Shown piece by piece: positions 41,098 through 50,122 of a stretch of 64,000 bases of DNA; positions within the stretch are counted from its first letter, which is position 1, and every line of letters starts with the position of its first letter. The notes below the pieces were generated by a model. It was not told where the DNA came from. It worked only from the letters and a program-made list of their open reading frames with translations, and searched no databases. Position numbers and translations under genes: made by a program. This stretch comes from Bartonella harrusi (GTDB lineage: Bacteria > Pseudomonadota > Alphaproteobacteria > Rhizobiales > Rhizobiaceae): positions 434,001-498,000 of the forward strand of contig NZ_CP101114.1 in the NCBI RefSeq assembly GCF_024297065.1, written 5' to 3'.

Positions 41098-41922
41098 ATG
41101 TCCGGTACGAAAATCCATCCAACTGCTCTTGTAGAAAAAGGAGCACAGCTTGGTGAGAATGTACAAATTGGACCATTTTGTCATATTAGCTCAGAGGCTG
41201 TTATTGGTGATGGATGCAGTTTGATGAGTCATGTTGTGATAATGGGGAAAACAAGCTTGGGAGCCAATAGCAAAGTATTTTCAAATGCAGTTTTGGGGGC
41301 AGATCCACAAAGTAATAAACATAAGGGGGGTGATACAACTCTTTCGATTGGTAAGAATTGTACAATTCGCGAAGGCGTAACTATGCATAGAGGGTCTGAT
41401 TCCAGTGTAGGAAGGACGATCGTTGGTGATGATTGTCAATTTTTTTGTTATGCTCATATTGCTCACGATTGCCGTGTAGGAAAGAATGTAACATTTGCAA
41501 ATAATAGTATGATAGCTGGTCATGTTACGGTTGGTGATTATGTTATTATTGGTGGTGGTGCTGCTGTTCATCAATTTGTTCGTGTTGGGCATCACGCATT
41601 CATCGGTGGTGTATCTGCACTGGTTGGCGATCTCATTCCCTATGGGACAGCGGTTGGTGTGCAGGCAAAACTTGTGGGTTTAAATATTATTGGTATGAAA
41701 CGTGCAGGGCTGGAACGTAAAGAAATTCATGCACTGCGTCATGCGTTTGTCATGCTTTTTGATCGCAGTAAGCCTTTTAAAGAGCGTGTTAGGGATGTTG
41801 CTTCTGTTTATTCTACCTCTCAGTCTGTTGTTGATGTCGTTAATTTTATTAAGGAAGAAGGAAAGCGTTTTTATTGTACGCCAAAATTTGAAGATGATAG
41901 ACTAAAAGAAAATAAGAATTAA
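41098..41922 (+). CDS. lpxA: LpxA, UDP-N-acetylglucosamine O-acyltransferase
   Basis: The 274-residue hexapeptide-repeat acyltransferase starts the lipid A pathway. It shows IHPTALVEKGAQLGENVQIGPFC, VFSNAVLGADPQ, IREGVTMHRGS, catalytic His in FFCYAHIAHDCRVG, and the C-terminal helical domain beginning VGLNIIGMKRAGLERKEIHALRHAF. Three bases separate its stop from lpxI. Start ATG 41098 follows GGGGA. Confidence 0.96.
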   Translation: MSGTKIHPTALVEKGAQLGENVQIGPFCHISSEAVIGDGCSLMSHVVIMGKTSLGANSKVFSNAVLGADPQSNKHKGGDTTLSIGKNCTIREGVTMHRGSDSSVGRTIVGDDCQFFCYAHIAHDCRVGKNVTFANNSMIAGHVTVGDYVIIGGGAAVHQFVRVGHHAFIGGVSALVGDLIPYGTAVGVQAKLVGLNIIGMKRAGLERKEIHALRHAFVMLFDRSKPFKERVRDVASVYSTSQSVVDVVNFIKEEGKRFYCTPKFEDDRLKENKN

Positions 41923-41924
41923 AG

Positions 41925-42797
41925 ATGCCTGATTCTCATGCAAAAAGTTTTCTTTCCGGTCGGACAGCGATTATCGCAGGGAATGGTGTCCTGCCAGTTA
42001 TTGTTGCTCAGGCTCTTGAGAAGGATAAAAAGAATCCTTTTCTCGTACTCTTGTGTGATGAAGCAGATACTGTACTTTATCGTTATGAGCATTGCGAGTT
42101 ATCAATTGTAGAGTTAGCTAGGCTGATTAAAATCTTAAAAGCAGCAAAAATTCGTAATATTGTTTTAGCGGGTGGTGTTAAGAAACGGCCGCTTCTTAGG
42201 CAGTTTCAACTTGATTGGACTACCTTTTTAGCTTTACCTAAGATATTAAGGGCTTTGAAGAGGGGTGATGATGCTTTGTTGAAGGCTTTTATACGGATTG
42301 TTGAAGGGCATGGTTTTTGTGTTCTTGGGGTCCACGAGATAGTACCAGATCTCTTAGCTCCAATGAAATTTGATTTAACAGTGCGGCGTGCTGGACTAAA
42401 AGAGAAAAAAGATATTTTGTTAGCTGCTGAAGCAGCAAAGCTTTTAGGTCGTTTGGATATTGGGCAGGCAGCTGTAGCTATCAATGGAAGAGTGGTTGCT
42501 GTAGAGGGAGCAGAGGGGACTGATAATATGCTATGGCGGATTTGTGAAATGAGAGAAAGACAGCAAATTCCGCCTAAAGGTGGTGTTCTTGTTAAATGTG
42601 CAAAGCCACAACAAGATCATCGTGTTGATTTGCCATCAATTGGACCTTCGACGGTGGTAAATGCTGCAAAGAGTGGGTTGTCTGGTATTGCTGTGGAAGC
42701 GAATAGAAGCCTAATATTAGCAGCAAAAGCAACAATAGAAAAAGCGAATAAACATTCACTTTTTATCGAAACCTTTGAAAGATCTGGTCATGAGTGA
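41925..42797 (+). CDS. lpxI: LpxI, UDP-2,3-diacylglucosamine pyrophosphatase
   Basis: The 290-residue protein (DUF1009/LpxI) has AIIAGNGVLPVIVAQAL at the N-terminus, VLAGGVKKRPLLRQF, VVAVEGAEGTDNMLWRI and GVLVKCAKPQQDHRVDLPSIGPSTV with the catalytic aspartates. LpxI replaces LpxH in alphaproteobacteria, hydrolysing UDP-2,3-diacylglucosamine to lipid X. It overlaps lpxB by eight bases, consistent with coupled translation of consecutive enzymes. Confidence 0.94.
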   Translation: MPDSHAKSFLSGRTAIIAGNGVLPVIVAQALEKDKKNPFLVLLCDEADTVLYRYEHCELSIVELARLIKILKAAKIRNIVLAGGVKKRPLLRQFQLDWTTFLALPKILRALKRGDDALLKAFIRIVEGHGFCVLGVHEIVPDLLAPMKFDLTVRRAGLKEKKDILLAAEAAKLLGRLDIGQAAVAINGRVVAVEGAEGTDNMLWRICEMRERQQIPPKGGVLVKCAKPQQDHRVDLPSIGPSTVVNAAKSGLSGIAVEANRSLILAAKATIEKANKHSLFIETFERSGHE

Positions 42798-43995
42798 TGG
42801 TTTCTTAAAAATTGCTATTGTTGCTGGTGAGGAATCTGGTGACTTTCTTGGTGCCGATTTAATTTCGTGTTTATCACAACAGACAGGATGCACCATTCAT
42901 TTGATTGGTGTTGGTGGAAGGCATTTAAAGGAATTAGGTTTAGAAAGCTTTTTTAATTCTCATGATATCGCTTTAATAGGTTTAGGTGCAGTATTAAAAA
43001 AATTACCTTTCTTATTAAGGCATATTCGTAATTTATCTCAATTTATTGCACAAGAGCAACCAGATTGTCTCATTATTATTGATAGTCCTGATTTTACCCA
43101 TCGTGTTGCAAAAAAGGTGCGTATTTTAGCGCCTTCTATTCCTATCATTAAATATGTTGCGCCAACTGTTTGGGCATGGCGTCCACAGCGCGCTAAAGCT
43201 ATGTGTACATTCGTTGACCATGTTTTAGCAATTTTTCCTTTTGAGGAAAAAATTATGCAGGACTTGGGAGGTCCTGCTACTACTTATGTTGGACATCGTC
43301 TTTTAATGTATCCTCCGCTCTTGACTGTTCAATCAGAAAGAAAGCGCCAATCAGAAAAAGAACACTTGTGTGATGAACAAATTGCATCACCTACATTAGT
43401 TATTTTACCAGGATCGCGCAATTTAGAAATTCGCTCTTTAATGCCGATTTTTCGAGAAGCCGTAGAAATTCTTGTACAACGTAACCCTCATTTACAGATC
43501 ATTTTACCAACCTTACCGCATTTAGTGGATGAGATTCGTGATTTTGTAAAGGATTGGAAAAGTGAAATAGAAATTGTTGTTGGTGAAGATGCAAAATGGC
43601 GTGCTTTTGCGAAAGCAGATGTTGCACTTGCAGCACTTGGTACGGTTTCATTGGAATTAGCATTTGTCAAAATTCCCATGGTTCTGTGCTATAAACTTGA
43701 TTATTTTTCTAAATTCTTTATTTTTCCCAAAATAGCGCTATGGAGTGCTGCTCTTCCCAATATTATTTCCGATCAGCCTATTGTTCCGGAATATTTTAAT
43801 GAATTTTTACGTCCTGGCATGCTAGCAAGGCAGATAGAGCGGCTTTTATATAATCCTTTAGTGCGACAGGCGCAAATCGACGCCTTTGAGATGATGGAAC
43901 AAAAAATGAAAACGGAGTTACCATCAGGAGTTGTTGGTGCACAGACGATTATGGCTATTTTAAAAGAGAGAGCTAAGATTGTATCAACAAAATAA
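42790..43995 (+). CDS. lpxB: LpxB, lipid-A-disaccharide synthase
   Basis: The 401-residue GT19 glycosyltransferase has IAIVAGEESGDFLGADLI, DSPDFTHRVAKKVR, YVAPTVWAWRPQRAKAM, VLPGSRNLEIRSLMPIF and ALGTVSLELAF. It joins lipid X and UDP-diacylglucosamine to the lipid A disaccharide. The frame is open from TTG 42775, but ATG 42790, overlapping the lpxI stop, is the natural start. An N-glycosyl-domain insert (QSERKRQSEKEHLCDE, near residue 190) looks lineage specific. Convergent with the ABC transporter operon nine bases away. Confidence 0.95.
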   Translation: MSDGFLKIAIVAGEESGDFLGADLISCLSQQTGCTIHLIGVGGRHLKELGLESFFNSHDIALIGLGAVLKKLPFLLRHIRNLSQFIAQEQPDCLIIIDSPDFTHRVAKKVRILAPSIPIIKYVAPTVWAWRPQRAKAMCTFVDHVLAIFPFEEKIMQDLGGPATTYVGHRLLMYPPLLTVQSERKRQSEKEHLCDEQIASPTLVILPGSRNLEIRSLMPIFREAVEILVQRNPHLQIILPTLPHLVDEIRDFVKDWKSEIEIVVGEDAKWRAFAKADVALAALGTVSLELAFVKIPMVLCYKLDYFSKFFIFPKIALWSAALPNIISDQPIVPEYFNEFLRPGMLARQIERLLYNPLVRQAQIDAFEMMEQKMKTELPSGVVGAQTIMAILKERAKIVSTK

Positions 43996-44004
43996 TATTA
44001 ATGA

Positions 44005-44778
44005 TTAGTGTTTAATTTTAGAAAGAAAATCGTAAGCCCGTTGGCTTTTAGGATTGGTAAAAAATTTGTCAGATGCTGTATCTTCAATAATTTTTCCATT
44101 TTCTAGAAAGAGTATTCTTTCTGAGACTTTACGTGCGAAACCCATTTCGTGGGTAACACAGAGCATTGTTATACCTGTATCTGCCAATTGAACCATCACT
44201 TCTAAAACCTCTCCAACACTTTCTGGATCAAGAGCCGATGTTGGCTCATCAAAAAGCATTACTTCAGGTTCCATACAAAGTGCACGGGCAATTGCAACGC
44301 GCTGTTGTTGCCCACCAGAAAGTTGTAAAGGGTATTTTTCACAATGCTGTTCAATGCCCACATCAGTAAGATAACGAATTGCCCGTTCTTTTGCTTGTTG
44401 TTTAGAAAGTCCTTGAACAGCCATAGGTGCTAAAATACAATTTTGTATAACGCTCATATGGGGAAACAAGTTAAAATTTTGAAAGACCATCCCTATTTTA
44501 CGTAGGACATTTTTTTGTTGGCATAAAGGAGCAGTGTGAATGTCAATATTATGGATGCAAATTGAACCTTTTTGTGCTTTTTCCAATTGATTAATACAAC
44601 GAATCAACGTTGATTTTCCTGATCCGGAAGGTCCACAGATAACGATGCGTTCACCAGTTTTAACCTCGAAATTAATATCGTAAAGGACTTGAAAATCTCC
44701 GTACCATTTATTTAAATTCTGAATAGAAATTACAGATTTTTTACTAGTATAGTCAGATTTATTATTTTCAAAATTCAT
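44005..44778 (-). CDS. Polar amino-acid ABC transporter, ATPase
   Basis: The 257-residue ATPase of the GlnQ/HisP/ArtP family has Walker [10 protein letters not shown], signature [15 protein letters not shown], Walker [15 protein letters not shown] and the H-loop [11 protein letters not shown]. It powers import through the two permeases encoded upstream on the same strand. It is last in the operon SBP-SBP-permease-permease-ATPase, with 73 bases after the permease. The substrate class (polar amino acid) follows from the family; the exact amino acid does not. Confidence 0.94.
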   Translation of the reverse strand: MNFENNKSDYTSKKSVISIQNLNKWYGDFQVLYDINFEVKTGERIVICGPSGSGKSTLIRCINQLEKAQKGSICIHNIDIHTAPLCQQKNVLRKIGMVFQNFNLFPHMSVIQNCILAPMAVQGLSKQQAKERAIRYLTDVGIEQHCEKYPLQLSGGQQQRVAIARALCMEPEVMLFDEPTSALDPESVGEVLEVMVQLADTGITMLCVTHEMGFARKVSERILFLENGKIIEDTASDKFFTNPKSQRAYDFLSKIKH

Positions 44779-44851
44779 CTTGTTGTATTCTTTCGTTGAT
44801 AAATAAATTAATTTAACATTTTGATTTTGTAGAGTTTTTTATGCGTTTTAT

Positions 44852-45559
44852 TTACCGTAAATATCGGGTTAAACGATATTCAATAAAAACAATAAAACGA
44901 TGAATAAGTTCAACGATCAGAAGATAGATAAGAGCAACCCAAACGTAAACTTGAAAATCAAATGTTCGTGAATAAGTGAGTTTGGCAATTCCCATTAAAT
45001 CATAAACAGTAATGAGTGAGGCAATAGCACTGGATTTAATCATTAAAATAACTTCATTTCCTAAAGGGCGTAATGCTACGATCATGGCTTGCGGAAGAAT
45101 AACTTTAAAAAATGTGACTGAACTGCTTAATCCTAAAGCTTTTGACGCTTCACGTTGTCCAGTTTTCACAGATAAAAAACTTCCTTTAAAGATTTCAGAT
45201 TGATAAGCAGCAGAATTGAGTGAAAAAACAAAAAGACAACAATACCATGCATTTTGAAAGAACCACCATAAACCAACCTGTTGCCAGAAGTGATTCATAG
45301 AACCAAGGCCGTAATAAAAAAGGAACAGTTGGGCTAATAAAGGAGAGCCACGAAAAAAATAAACATAAATCTCTGCAAGATACCGTAAAAACTTATTATC
45401 TGATAAACGAGCAAATGCGATAAGCATACCGAGAAAAAAACCAATGGAGCAAGCAATAAAAACAAGCTCAAAAGTAACAATGAAGCCATCAATAAATTTT
45501 GGACCATAACGATGCAAAAGAGCAGGATTACAAAGGAAATGAAGCCATTCAGGAATCAT
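44852..45559 (-). CDS. Polar amino-acid ABC transporter, permease (HisM/ArtM-like)
   Basis: The 235-residue membrane protein has about five helices and the ABC permease EAA loop REASKALGLSSSVTFFKVILPQA followed by ALRPLGNEVILMIKSSAIAS. The frame is open further upstream to 45694, but those codons overlap the preceding permease; the start at 45559 (MIPEWLHFLC) has AAAGG upstream and lies four bases after that gene's stop. It forms a heterodimeric channel with the neighbouring permease. Confidence 0.92.
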   Translation of the reverse strand: MIPEWLHFLCNPALLHRYGPKFIDGFIVTFELVFIACSIGFFLGMLIAFARLSDNKFLRYLAEIYVYFFRGSPLLAQLFLFYYGLGSMNHFWQQVGLWWFFQNAWYCCLFVFSLNSAAYQSEIFKGSFLSVKTGQREASKALGLSSSVTFFKVILPQAMIVALRPLGNEVILMIKSSAIASLITVYDLMGIAKLTYSRTFDFQVYVWVALIYLLIVELIHRFIVFIEYRLTRYLR

Positions 45560-45563
45560 CCGC

Positions 45564-46277
45564 TTAAACCTTTCGATATCCTGCTTGAGTATATATTTCC
45601 AAAGAGCGCAGGATTGTAGAAAAAAATGCTGAAAATAATAAATAGAGTAAGCATGCGACAAGATAAAACAACATAGGTTTATCGGTAGCAGCAACTGCTA
45701 AATTTGTTTGTCGCATGAGATCAACAAGTGAAATCGTTGACACGAGCGATGTATCTTTGAGTAAAGTAAGCCAATTATTAGAAAGTCCTGGCAAAGCATT
45801 TCGGATGAGCTGAGGAAAGACAATATGAAAAAACGTGGTTGAGTTTGAAAATCCTAAAGCTTTAGCCGCTTCATATTGCCCTTTATCAAAGATGTTAAAT
45901 GCTCCAAGCCAAACTTCACAAGAAAAGGCAGCCAAAACCATGCTAAGTGCGAGAACACCGGCGATAAAAGCATTGATACTGAATATTATTTCAAGATTAA
46001 AATAATCAAGAACAATTTGAATAATATTTTGCAATCCATAATACACTAAAAATAAGGTTAAAAGTTCTGGTAAGGCGCGAAATACGGATGAAAAGAGGGT
46101 TGCTACAACTCTAGCAATTTTAATATTAGAACGAATCATCACTGCACTTAGGAGACCAAGAGGAAGCCCTAAGAGCCCACAGCATAAAGCCAATGATAAT
46201 GTCATACCCGCACTAGAAAGTATAACGATACCCCATCCACCATTGCTAAATGATAGCAATGCTAAATTTTCAATCAT
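45564..46277 (-). CDS. Polar amino-acid ABC transporter, permease (HisQ/ArtQ-like)
   Basis: The 237-residue permease carries FRALPELLTLFLVYYGLQ and the EAA loop YEAAKALGFSNSTTFFHIVFPQLIRNALPGLSNNWLTLLKDTSLVS in successive parts. Start 46277 (MIENLALLSF) follows GAGGAGA at about eight bases; five codons further upstream are open but unsupported. Sequence around SNNWLTLLKDTSL resembles the ArtQ/HisQ subgroup for basic amino acids, which is a hint only. Confidence 0.92.
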   Translation of the reverse strand: MIENLALLSFSNGGWGIVILSSAGMTLSLALCCGLLGLPLGLLSAVMIRSNIKIARVVATLFSSVFRALPELLTLFLVYYGLQNIIQIVLDYFNLEIIFSINAFIAGVLALSMVLAAFSCEVWLGAFNIFDKGQYEAAKALGFSNSTTFFHIVFPQLIRNALPGLSNNWLTLLKDTSLVSTISLVDLMRQTNLAVAATDKPMLFYLVACLLYLLFSAFFSTILRSLEIYTQAGYRKV

Positions 46278-46353
46278 GCTTGCTCTCCTCACAAAGAGTT
46301 AGACAGTATTTTTAAGAAATAAAGAGTTTGTTTAATTTTAGTCTCATGGATAT

Positions 46354-47106
46354 TTAATCAATATCATCTGTAAAATATTTTTGCATAATTTTTTTATAAG
46401 TTCCGTCCAAATGGATTTCTTTTATTGCCTTATTAAATTTGTTTTTAAGGTCATTGTTATTTTGACGCAATGCAATTGCGATAGGAAAATTTGTTTCTTC
46501 CAGAGTTCCTAGAAGATGGCAGCAATTTTTTCCTTCATTTTTGAGCCAGTTTAATGCTTGTAGTTTATCAACAATGACGACATCAAGCCGACGATTTAAA
46601 AGATCACGATTAACTTCTATTGTTGAAGGATAGAGCTTAATATTTATTCCTTCAGAGGCATAATGATCTTCTGCATAGGCGGCTTGTGTTGTATTCGATT
46701 GCACACCAAGGTTTTTCCCTTTAAAGGCTTCAGCTGAGATCTCTTTAATTTCTGTATCTTTGCTCACAATGACAGCTAATGCTGTGTGATAATAGGGATC
46801 TGTAAAATCAATTTTTTGTAAGCGTTCTTGTGTGAGAGCAAGGGAAGCAACGATGGCATCATATTTTTTTGAGAGAAGTCCAGGAATCATTCCTTCAAAG
46901 TCTTGGGTATTAATCATGCATTCAATATTCATTTTTTCACAAAGTGCGTGAGATATATCAACATCAAAACCTTGAAGTTTGTTATTTGAATCAATGTAGC
47001 TAAATGGAGGGTAGGAACCTTCAGTTGCAATTTTCAGCGTCTGAGCATTGGCACATTGATTGAAAAGTGTTGCGCTTATTATAAGAACTATTTTAAATAA
47101 TTTCAT
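46354..47106 (-). CDS. Periplasmic amino-acid-binding protein, paralogue 2
   Basis: A 250-residue family-3 solute-binding protein: signal peptide KIVLIISATLFNQCANA, then LKIATEGSYPPFSYIDSNNKLQGFDVDI, CEKMNIECMINTQDFEGMIPGL, ASLALTQERLQKIDFTDPYYHTA and GVQSNTTQAAYAEDHY. It resembles ArtJ/HisJ lysine-arginine-ornithine/histidine binders. The cysteine in NQCANA could suggest a lipobox, but spacing and context fit ordinary signal peptidase I. By eye it differs from the adjacent paralogue at about 43 of 250 positions with no gap. Closest to the permease genes, so it should be the original partner. Confidence 0.93.
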   Translation of the reverse strand: MKLFKIVLIISATLFNQCANAQTLKIATEGSYPPFSYIDSNNKLQGFDVDISHALCEKMNIECMINTQDFEGMIPGLLSKKYDAIVASLALTQERLQKIDFTDPYYHTALAVIVSKDTEIKEISAEAFKGKNLGVQSNTTQAAYAEDHYASEGINIKLYPSTIEVNRDLLNRRLDVVIVDKLQALNWLKNEGKNCCHLLGTLEETNFPIAIALRQNNNDLKNKFNKAIKEIHLDGTYKKIMQKYFTDDID

Positions 47107-47535
47107 TCTGTTCTCCTATTGGATAAGCGGGCGAATATGAGATTGTTATAAGTTTTTTTATAGTCTGTAATTTCTTTTGCTCGCAATGAAAAAATGTACG
47201 AACGCTTATTGGATATCATGACGATGAACATCTTTTTATGAATATAGCCTTGATAAACGTTGCAACAGCATAGCTCTTTGATTGTTCATATTACAGTTTC
47301 CTTTTCATGAAATGATGTATTTTTACTCTTTTCTTTACAAGAACCAAAAATATAGCTTTAAATAAAGGCTCTTCAATTGAAGATCGAAGAATATTTTAGA
47401 GATCAGAAAGATAAAAATAAACTATTGCCATCATCATTGGTATTATAAAAAGCTTCAATATCGATAAGCATACGAGAATGAACTTTTTATAAATGTGAAT
47501 GTGTTAGAAATAAACGATTCATTTCAATTGGATAT

Positions 47536-48288
47536 TTAATAAATATCAACTGTAAAATATTTTTTCATAATGTTATCATAAGTCCCATCCAAGCGAATTT
47601 CTTTTATCGCCTTATTAAATTTATTTTTAAGATCATGATTGTTTTGACGCAGTGCGATTGCAATGGGAAATTTTGCCTCTTCCAGAGTTCCTAGCAGTTG
47701 GCAGCAATCTTTTCCTTCATTTTCAAGCCAATTTAGAGCTTGTATCTTATCGACAATAATAACATCAAGCCGACGGCTTAAAAGATCACGATTCACCTCT
47801 ATTATTGTAGGATAGAGTTTAATATTTGCTCCTTCAGGGGCATAATGATCTTCTGCATATGCAGCTTGTGTTGTATTTGATTGCACACCAAGATTTTTCC
47901 CTTTAAAGGTTTCAGCTGAAACCTCTTTAATTTCTGAATCTTTACTCACAATGACAGCTAATGCTGTATGATAATAGGGATCTGTAAAATCAATTTTTTG
48001 TAAGCGCTCTTTTGTAGGAGCAAGAGAAGAGATAATAGCATCGTATTTTTTGGCAAGAAGACCGGGGATCATTCCTTCAAAGTTTTGCGTGATGAGAGTA
48101 CATTCAACGTTCATTTTTTTACAAAGTGCATAAGAGATATCAATATCAAAACCTTGAAGTTTGTTATTGGAATCAATATAACTAAATGGAGGATAGGAAG
48201 CATCACTCGCAATTTTCAGCGTTTGAGCATTGGCAGATTGATTGAAGAATGTTGCGCTTATTATAAGAGCTATAGTTAATAATTTCAT
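47536..48288 (-). CDS. Periplasmic amino-acid-binding protein, paralogue 1
   Basis: A second 250-residue family-3 binding protein, intact, with signal peptide TIALIISATFFNQSANA. Differences from its neighbour cluster near the ligand site: ASDASYPPFSY against ATEGSYPPFSY, and SSLAPTKERL against ASLALTQERL. That pattern could mean altered ligand preference or lower constraint. It is first in the transporter operon, and its leader ends with AGGAGAACAG before the start. The upstream DNA of both genes is also similar, so the whole unit was duplicated. Confidence 0.92.
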   Translation of the reverse strand: MKLLTIALIISATFFNQSANAQTLKIASDASYPPFSYIDSNNKLQGFDIDISYALCKKMNVECTLITQNFEGMIPGLLAKKYDAIISSLAPTKERLQKIDFTDPYYHTALAVIVSKDSEIKEVSAETFKGKNLGVQSNTTQAAYAEDHYAPEGANIKLYPTIIEVNRDLLSRRLDVIIVDKIQALNWLENEGKDCCQLLGTLEEAKFPIAIALRQNNHDLKNKFNKAIKEIRLDGTYDNIMKKYFTVDIY

Positions 48289-48704
48289 TCTGTTCTCCTA
48301 TTGATAAGCGAGCGAATATCAGATTGTCATCAATTTTTATAATCTGTAAGCTCTTCTGGAGCAATTCAAAAATTTATGCGTGTTCTATTTTGCTATTATT
48401 TTCATGGCTGTTTTTATCAATAAAAAATTTATTGATTTCTAAAATACGGATTTAGCTTTCAAGAAAAATTACTCAATTTAAAGATAAAGAAGATTTTGGA
48501 TATGAGAAAAACATAAGGAAAATATTATGTCATCATTGGTATTATAAAATTCTTAGATGTCCAGCGAGAAATAGAAAAATTGATTTTTTGAACGGAGTGA
48601 ACGTTTTTCTTTAAGAAAAACACATTACCTAACAGATAATTCTAAGAGTCATTCTTGAGACACGATGGTTAGTTATACAATGATTCTTCTTGTAGCACTT
48701 TATT
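48289..48704. other. Leader of the ABC transporter operon and spacer
   Basis: Contains the duplicated leader of the first binding-protein gene (to about 48550) and then AT-rich DNA without recognisable features. Confidence 0.45.
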
Positions 48705-48928
48705 AGGTTAATATATTGATTTATAATAGTTTATCGTTTTTCATGTTGAATGAGAGACACGAATATCCTCAGATTTTCTCATTCCAAATCTGTTTATATT
48801 GAAGCAATCAAAACCATCTCCTTGCACATCACAAGAGGGATTATCGCGTGGGTAAAGAAGAAAGGAGTAAAAATGCCTTTAATGAATCGTCAGAATGGGA
48901 GGAGTGTCACAACTATTGGTGAAGCGTT
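48705..48928 (+). repeat. Integrase leader repeat with N-terminal stub, copy 5
   Basis: Starts at ATTGATTTATAATAG, passes GAATGAGAGACACGAATATCC and TTGCACATCACAAGAGGGATT, and leads through AAAGGAGTAAAA to ATG 48873 and MPLMNRQNGRSVTTIGEA. Then it breaks off against the inverted 3' end of another integrase remnant. The ribosome site and start remain perfect although only 18 codons follow. Confidence 0.75.
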
Positions 48929-48929
48929 T

Positions 48930-49565
48930 TTTTGTATATAGCAGGCATGTTTTTGGTTTTATGGCGTTGTTTACCTAAATAAAGCTCGTGCTTTTTCTGT
49001 CACTTGTAAATCAATATCCAAAACCAATGCAGCAGTATGTTTAAGACAAGGATTAAGGCGGCTTAGTGCTTTATGGGTAGCCCCAACTTTTGTATGCCAG
49101 ATGGGAGCAAGTGCATTGCGTATATCGGTTTGGGTAATTTCTGAAATTGGTAAACAGCTTAATTTTGGCAAAATATGAAGTTTTAAAGGTAAAAACCAAT
49201 ACCCAGCCTCACCATCTCCTTTTAATTTTTCTTTACGGCTTTCAAAAGTATCCAAAGCAATATCTTTTAAATAATGCAGATTACGCATTGCTTCACGCTT
49301 TTGTTTCTCATGTTCGTTTAATGGGGTTACGACCCTCACGTAAAACAGAACACCATTAGTTACACATTCACGCGCTTGCTTTAAAGAGACATCTCTTAAG
49401 GCCCCCAAGCCCATTTCACAACGGCGCCCGTAGATGGTATACCGGTAAATCCATTGCGCGCCACCATCTTTACGTTTGTGCAGTAACAAGTCGGCGCCAT
49501 CATACTATTTACCAGCCTCCAATGTTGCGACAGCCCTTGGTATTTAGACGATTCATAAGAGATAT
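48930..49565 (-). pseudogene. Decayed P4-type integrase, N-terminal and core-binding domains
   Basis: From 49565 downwards the frames give PLMNRLNTKGCRNIGGW, LLLHKRKDGGAQWIYRYTIYGRRCEMGLGALRDVSLKQARECV, then HEKQKREAMRNLHYLKDIALDTFESRKE and ISEITQTDIRNALAPIWHTKVG, RLNPCLKHTAALVLDIDLQVTEKARALF, and a stop, with KQRHKTKNMPA continuing in another frame. The catalytic domain with Arg/His/Tyr is absent. The starting ATG has become ATA. A 172-residue stretch remains open, so decay is more recent than at 1.9 kb. It abuts leader copy 5 in inverted orientation. Confidence 0.83.
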
Positions 49566-49740
49566 TTTTACTCCTTTATTTAGAGTTTTTTATCCACACA
49601 ATAATCCCACTTGTAATGTGCAAGGGGATGGTTTTGATTGATTCAACATAAGAGGATTTGAAATGAGGGAATCTTACAATATTCGGGGGTCTAATTCAAC
49701 ATGTAAAACGATGAATTATATTTATAAATCAATGAGTTGT
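49566..49740 (-). repeat. Integrase leader repeat, copy 6
   Basis: The upstream region of the 48.9-49.6 kb integrase remnant. Plus-strand landmarks are AATCCCACTTGTAATGTGCA, AATGAGGGAATCTTACAATA and AAAACGATGAATTATATTTATAAATCAAT. Nearly the same order as copy 4. Confidence 0.75.
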
Positions 49741-50070
49741 CTTGCATAGGAAAGCTTTTAGAGTGTGTTTTATTTTTTACCAATTTTCTGCAAAGAGATA
49801 GAAAATGTTTGGCGTATGGTTATCAACAGCGTTTTACTAGTTTTTTGAGAAATTATTTTGAGAGAAAGACAGCAAAATTCTTAATATTTTTGAGTTTAAT
49901 ACACAATAATTCTGATATATCTGTGTAGGGAAGAGTAGGGGACGCATCCAATTGAGAACAAGAAGCATAAGTTAAAGTTTTTTGCACAATTTTTATAAGA
50001 GTATTCTCTTTGCAAAAAGAACTTTAAAATCAAAATTTATAAAAACACTTTTAGATTGTTGCATTTAATT
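49741..50070. other. Non-coding AT-rich stretch downstream of gltA
   Basis: No gene or motif recognised between leader copy 6 and the gltA terminator hairpin. A 63-codon open frame from 49737 has no family resemblance. Confidence 0.45.
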
Positions 50071-50075
50071 ACCTA

Positions 50076-50107
50076 CAACAAAGCTCCAATAAAGCGGAGC
50101 TTTGTTG
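50076..50107 (-). terminator. Strong hairpin 3' of gltA
   Basis: CAACAAAGCTCC (50076-50087) pairs perfectly with GGAGCTTTGTTG (50096-50107) across eight bases, 16 bases beyond the gltA stop on the minus strand. The T run on that strand is weak, so it may act mainly to protect the mRNA end. Confidence 0.7.
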
Positions 50108-50122
50108 GTTTGGTTATTTTGT

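Larger units (their letters stand above)
46354..48550. repeat. Tandem duplication of the binding-protein gene with its upstream DNA
   Basis: The start codons lie 1182 bases apart. Upstream of each, CTGTTCTCCTATTG(G)ATAAGCG with GCGAATAT-AGATTGT and, about 330 or 240 bases further, ATCATTGGTATTATAAA (47434 and 48533) recur. So each unit is one gene plus roughly 250-350 bases of leader. Unequal indels in the leaders show it is not brand new. Confidence 0.8.

Noticed and set aside
48971..49489. 172-codon frame as a functional integrase
   Set aside because: Lacks the whole catalytic domain and the true N-terminus; it is the open part of a pseudogene.
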